Translations under genes and position numbers: made by a program
In this document: positions 60,756-64,000 of the stretch, one piece after another
Layout of the letters: each line of letters opens with the position of its first letter
Position numbering within the stretch: position 1 is the first letter of the stretch
Notes under the pieces: generated by a model
Seen by the model: only the letters and a program-made list of their open reading frames with translations
Told to the model about the DNA's origin: nothing
Databases searched by the model: none
NCBI RefSeq assembly: GCF_904848665.1
Contig: NZ_CAJHCQ010000009.1
Span: 1 to 64,000 of the forward strand
Direction: 5' to 3'
Source of the DNA: Paraburkholderia hiiakae
Lineage (GTDB): Bacteria > Pseudomonadota > Gammaproteobacteria > Burkholderiales > Burkholderiaceae
Length of the DNA stretch: 64,000 nucleotides

Positions 60756-61970
60756 TCAATGGAAAATCGGCAGCATGAGAAAGAGCTTGATGGCGATGGC
60801 GTTGGCAATGTCGATAAAGAATGCGGCCACCATCGGCACCACGAGAAACGCGAGATGGGAATGGCCAAAGCGGGCCGTGACCGCCTGCATGTTCGCAATC
60901 GCCGTGGGCGTTGCGCCAAGGCCGAAGCCGCAGTGGCCCGCCGTAAGCACGACGGCGTCGTAGTTCGCGCCCATCACGCGGAAGGTCACGAAGATCGCGT
61001 AGACCACCATGAGCAGCGTTTGCGCGGCGAGGATCGTGAAAACGGGCAGCGCGAGCGAGGCGAGGTCCCACAGGCGCAGCGTCATGAGCGCCATGGCGAG
61101 AAAGAGCGCGAGGCTCACATTGCCGATCAGCGCGACCGCATGCTCGGCCACGGGGCGCCCGAGGAGCGCGAGCCCATTGGCGAGCAGTACGGCGACGAAC
61201 AGCACGCACACGAAGGTGGGCAGTTCGAACACGGTGCCCGCGATCAGCCCGGAGAGCGCGTCGCCCACCGCGAGGCTGATGGCGATGAGCGTGAGCGTGT
61301 TGATGAACGCGCCCGGCGTGGTGGGCTGCTCGGCTTTCGGCTCTTCGAATGCGTAGGGCTCGGGCGTTGCCGTGCCGGTTGCGCCGGGGGCCGCGTCGCC
61401 GGCCTGCGCGCCGATACGCTTCATGAGGTACTGCGCTACGGGGCCGCCAAGAATGCCGCCCATGATCAGGCCGAACGTGGCGCACGCAATGGCCGCTTCG
61501 GTGGCGGACTGCAGTCCGTGATGCTCGGTGAACACCGCCCCCCACGCGGCGCCCGTGCCATGCCCGCCCGCGAGCGACACCGAACCGCCCAGCAGCCCGT
61601 ATAGCGGATCGACGCCGAACGCCATGGCGAGCGCGATACCCAGCACGTTTTGCAGCACGAGAAGGGCGACCACGACAGCGAGAAAGCGCACGAGCACAGG
61701 GCCGCCGTGTTTCAGGCTCGCGAGGTTCGCATTGAGGCCGATGGTGGCGAAGAACGCTAGCATGAGGGGCGCTTGCAGCGAGGTGTCGAAGACCACGTCC
61801 ATGTGCGCGAAGCTGTGCAGGCCGAACACGATCAGCGCAGCGACGATACCGCCCGCCACGGGTTCGGGTATCGTCCATTTGCGCAAGACCGGCACGGCGG
61901 CGACGAGCCACTGGCCGCCCAGCAGCACGAGTGATGCGACGACGAGCGTTCCGTAGACGTTGACGTTCAT
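60756..61970 (-). CDS. gltS: Sodium/glutamate symporter
   Basis: A 404-residue GltS-family symporter. Two inverted-topology halves are visible, each with a glycine-rich pore motif: GGSVSLAGGHGTGAAWG in the first and HCGFGLGATPTAIANM in the second. A polar cytosolic loop (AGDAAPGATGTATPEPYAFEEP) separates them. It imports glutamate with sodium. The ATG at 61970 (MNVNVYGTLVV) is chosen over an upstream alternative at 62027. Confidence 0.93.
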   Translation of the reverse strand: MNVNVYGTLVVASLVLLGGQWLVAAVPVLRKWTIPEPVAGGIVAALIVFGLHSFAHMDVVFDTSLQAPLMLAFFATIGLNANLASLKHGGPVLVRFLAVVVALLVLQNVLGIALAMAFGVDPLYGLLGGSVSLAGGHGTGAAWGAVFTEHHGLQSATEAAIACATFGLIMGGILGGPVAQYLMKRIGAQAGDAAPGATGTATPEPYAFEEPKAEQPTTPGAFINTLTLIAISLAVGDALSGLIAGTVFELPTFVCVLFVAVLLANGLALLGRPVAEHAVALIGNVSLALFLAMALMTLRLWDLASLALPVFTILAAQTLLMVVYAIFVTFRVMGANYDAVVLTAGHCGFGLGATPTAIANMQAVTARFGHSHLAFLVVPMVAAFFIDIANAIAIKLFLMLPIFH

Positions 61971-62262
61971 AGCGGGTGTCCGGCGGGGCGGTGAGGGCAC
62001 AAGGCGGGCGGCGCATCTTTCGCGCACGGTACACCACGCGCTCGTGCGTTGCGCGCATGGTGCGCAGCGATGCGCAACCGGGCGCCGGTTCCGGCCACGT
62101 TGCTTGCACGAAACAGGGTCCCACGCTTAAATAGGCAAGCGGAACGCCAGCGCGGCCGCCGTGGCCGCCGCGCGCGAGACCGCCGCTCATGCAGGACGAA
62201 TATCCCCCGCGTTTCCCCATTTGCGAGGACGGCGCGAGACCGTACAAGAACCGGAGAAGGTC

Positions 62263-63672
62263 ATGAATGGGAGCACCGTTGCTGAACGCGAGGCGGCCGG
62301 GCGTGCCGTGCGCGAGCGCTCGAAACGCTCGAGCCACAAGGAAACCGGCACCATCAAGCGCGATCCGCTCGCACTGCTGCGCGCAAGCAGCGAAGGCCGC
62401 GTGCCGAACCTCGTGCAACTGCGCTACGGGCGCATGATGGTCTCGCCGTTCACGTTCTTTCGCGGCAGCGCGATCCTCCAGGCGCACGATCTCGCCGGTG
62501 TGCCCAACACCGGCATGGCGATGGAGATTTGCGGCGACGCGCATCTGCTGAACTTCGGCGCCTTCGCCACGCCCGAGCGCCAGCTCGTGTTCGATCTCAA
62601 CGACTTCGACGAGGTCGCGCCCGGCCCGTGGGAGTGGGATGTGAAGCGCCTCGTGGCTAGCTTCGTCGTGGCGGCGCGGCACATGCGCTATTCGCGCGGC
62701 GTGGCCGAGGAACTGGTGATGACGGCCGTGGCCAGCTATCGCGACCGCCTGCGCCAATATGCAGAGTACGGCGCGCTCGATCTCTGGTACGACAAAATCA
62801 CCTTCGATCGCATGGTCGAAACCGCGCTCACGCCCGAAGGCCGACGCCTGATCCGGCGCGGCATGGAGAAGGCCGCGAATCGCACGCACGAGAACCTGCT
62901 CGAAAAGCTCGCGGAACGCGACGGCGATCAGTGGACGATTCACGACGCCCCGCCCGCGCTCTTTCACGTGCACGGCGCGAACACGCTGTTCGAGCCGGAA
63001 GACGACTGGTTCACGCTCGGCGACTGGCGCGCGCTGATCGAGCCGATGTACGAGGATTACGCGAAGACGCTCGCGCCCGACCGGCGCGAACTGCTCGATC
63101 ACTTCGTCATTCAGGATCTGGTATTCAAGGTGGTGGGCGTGGGCAGCGTGGGCACGCGCTGCCTCGTGATGCTGCTCGTCGATCACCACGAGAAGCCGCT
63201 CTTCCTGCAGGTGAAAGAGGCACGGCGCTCGGTCGTTTCGCAGTACTTCAAGTCGCCTTCGATCAAGCACGAAGGCGCGCGTGTCGTGCACGGCCAGCGG
63301 CTCCTGCAGGCGGCGAGCGACATCTTCCTCGGTTGGACCACGGGGCCCGCGGGGCGCCATTTTTATGTGCGCCAGTTGCGCGACATGAAGCTCTCGGTCG
63401 ATCTCCAGCTGCTCGACAGTACGCTGCTCTGCGGCTATGCGCGACTATGCGGCTGGGCGCTTGCGCGCGCGCACGCGAAGTCGGGCAGCGCGGCCATCGA
63501 AATTGGTTCGTACATTGGACGCAGCGATCAGTTCGCGGAGGCGCTCACGAGCTACGCGTTCAGCTATGCCGACCAGGTTGAGCGCGATTACGACGTGTTC
63601 ATCAAGGCCGTGCGCAGCGGCGCGATCGTCGCGCGCAGCGAAGAGGATATGGCGGCTGATTTTCGCGTTTGA
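62263..63672 (+). CDS. DUF2252 protein (kinase-like fold)
   Basis: A 469-residue DUF2252 protein. GGAGAAGGTC precedes the ATG at 62263. The conserved segments are FFRGSAILQAHDLA, ICGDAHLLNFGAFATPERQLVFDLNDFDE-type block (aminoglycoside-kinase-like Asp and Asn residues), then KVVGVGSVGTRCLVMLL and FLQVKEARRSV. The family probably has a phosphotransferase-like fold; substrate and role are unknown. It stands alone, divergent from gltS with about 290 bp between them. Confidence 0.85.
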   Translation: MNGSTVAEREAAGRAVRERSKRSSHKETGTIKRDPLALLRASSEGRVPNLVQLRYGRMMVSPFTFFRGSAILQAHDLAGVPNTGMAMEICGDAHLLNFGAFATPERQLVFDLNDFDEVAPGPWEWDVKRLVASFVVAARHMRYSRGVAEELVMTAVASYRDRLRQYAEYGALDLWYDKITFDRMVETALTPEGRRLIRRGMEKAANRTHENLLEKLAERDGDQWTIHDAPPALFHVHGANTLFEPEDDWFTLGDWRALIEPMYEDYAKTLAPDRRELLDHFVIQDLVFKVVGVGSVGTRCLVMLLVDHHEKPLFLQVKEARRSVVSQYFKSPSIKHEGARVVHGQRLLQAASDIFLGWTTGPAGRHFYVRQLRDMKLSVDLQLLDSTLLCGYARLCGWALARAHAKSGSAAIEIGSYIGRSDQFAEALTSYAFSYADQVERDYDVFIKAVRSGAIVARSEEDMAADFRV

Positions 63673-63783
63673 GGGCGTTTATCTTCAGGCCGCACGCGAG
63701 GCGCGGAGCCGAACGCGCTATCCTTGCGCTTTTCTTTCGTCCCGCCGCGCATGATCCACGTCCGCATGCCCGGCACGCGTCCC

Positions 63784-64000
63784 ATGCGTCTACGTCATAT
63801 CGAAGTCTTTCACGCGATCATGCGCACCGGCTCGCTTTCCAAAGCGGCCGAGTTGCTGTGCGTTTCCCAGCCCGCTGTCAGCAAGGTGCTCGCGCATGCG
63901 GAGCGCAGCGCGGGCCTCAAGCTCTTCAGCCGCGCGCACGGCCGTTTGCAGCCCACGCGCGAGGCCGAATTGCTGTTCGCCGAGACGCAGAAGCTGCAAT
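63784..64000 (+). CDS. LysR-family regulator (partial, 3' end off window)
   Basis: The N-terminal 72 residues of a LysR protein: MRLRHIEVFHAIMRTGSLSK, then AAELLCVSQPAVSKVLAHAE and FSRAHGRLQPTREAE. This is a complete HTH. The sequence resembles regulators of amino-acid or sulfur metabolism such as the GcvA- or CysB-like groups only loosely. An in-frame ATG at 63751 would add 11 residues. The target is unknown because the right-hand neighbours are not visible. Confidence 0.82.
   Translation, partial: MRLRHIEVFHAIMRTGSLSKAAELLCVSQPAVSKVLAHAERSAGLKLFSRAHGRLQPTREAELLFAETQKLQ

Noticed and set aside
60673..63360. A 1100-codon minus-strand frame spanning gltS and the DUF2252 gene
   Set aside because: Only its last 206 codons encode a recognisable protein (LysE); the rest is antisense or out-of-frame to gltS and DUF2252.

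Overview
The window is high-GC DNA with dense, short-spaced genes and the gene content of a free-living betaproteobacterium, most probably Burkholderiaceae (Paraburkholderia, Caballeronia or Burkholderia). The clues are a Burkholderia-type porin with a GTG start, DUF2242, DUF2917 and DUF2783 proteins, an mprF-acvB pair, an acetoacetate decarboxylase/3-hydroxybutyrate dehydrogenase pair, and many LysR, IclR, GntR and MarR regulators beside catabolic operons. I see no rRNA, tRNA, CRISPR array, insertion sequence, integrase or phage gene. Both ends cut through a gene.

Layout. (1) 1-8481: polyamine module. A minus-strand operon (puuD, puuA, spuC-like aminotransferase, potF-like binding protein, potG-like ATPase running off the left edge) faces a plus-strand cupin-HTH regulator and puuC. 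(2) 8488-11930: MarR repressor divergent from a 14-TM drug exporter with a perfect palindrome at the promoter, an AEC permease and an OsmB-like lipoprotein. (3) 12567-15342: ketone-body/PHB operon (adc, bdhA, patatin). (4) 15432-21838: carbohydrate-type ABC importer split over two divergent units, with an SDR dehydrogenase and an RpiR regulator. (5) 21842-28322: long cytochrome P450, two overlapping IclR regulators, and a divergent operon of MBL-fold protein, FAD monooxygenase and DUF2783 protein, probably for an aromatic or otherwise oxidisable substrate. (6) 28378-38632: mixed transport, regulatory and redox genes (Lrp/RhtB pair, DUF2242 lipoprotein, APC permease, nitrilase-family amidase, LuxR, rubredoxin, FUSC, DoxX, pirin, LysR). 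(7) 38945-41262: ahpC-ahpF peroxide reductase. (8) 41335-59846: oxalate-related region in which an OxlT-type carrier, a GntR regulator, formyl-CoA:oxalate CoA-transferase (frc), an FAH-fold enzyme, a second OxlT carrier and two LysR regulators are interspersed with mprF-acvB, a porin and small genes. (9) 60052-64000: LysE exporter, GltS, DUF2252 protein and a partial LysR.

Main observations. A 15-bp element with core TGATATATCA lies upstream of the GntR gene and of frc, and as a close variant upstream of the first oxlT gene. At frc and oxlT it sits between recognisable -35 and -10 boxes, which suggests a GntR-controlled oxalate regulon spread over about 9 kb. The leader of the RhtB exporter gene contains a structured GC-rich segment and an intrinsic terminator, like an uncharacterised riboswitch or attenuator, and the DUF2917 gene has a similar terminator-in-leader arrangement. 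The MBL-fold protein lacks several zinc ligands. Both ABC binding-protein genes are followed by a strong hairpin before the next transporter gene. Functions are inferred from sequence motifs and family knowledge only; no database search was run.
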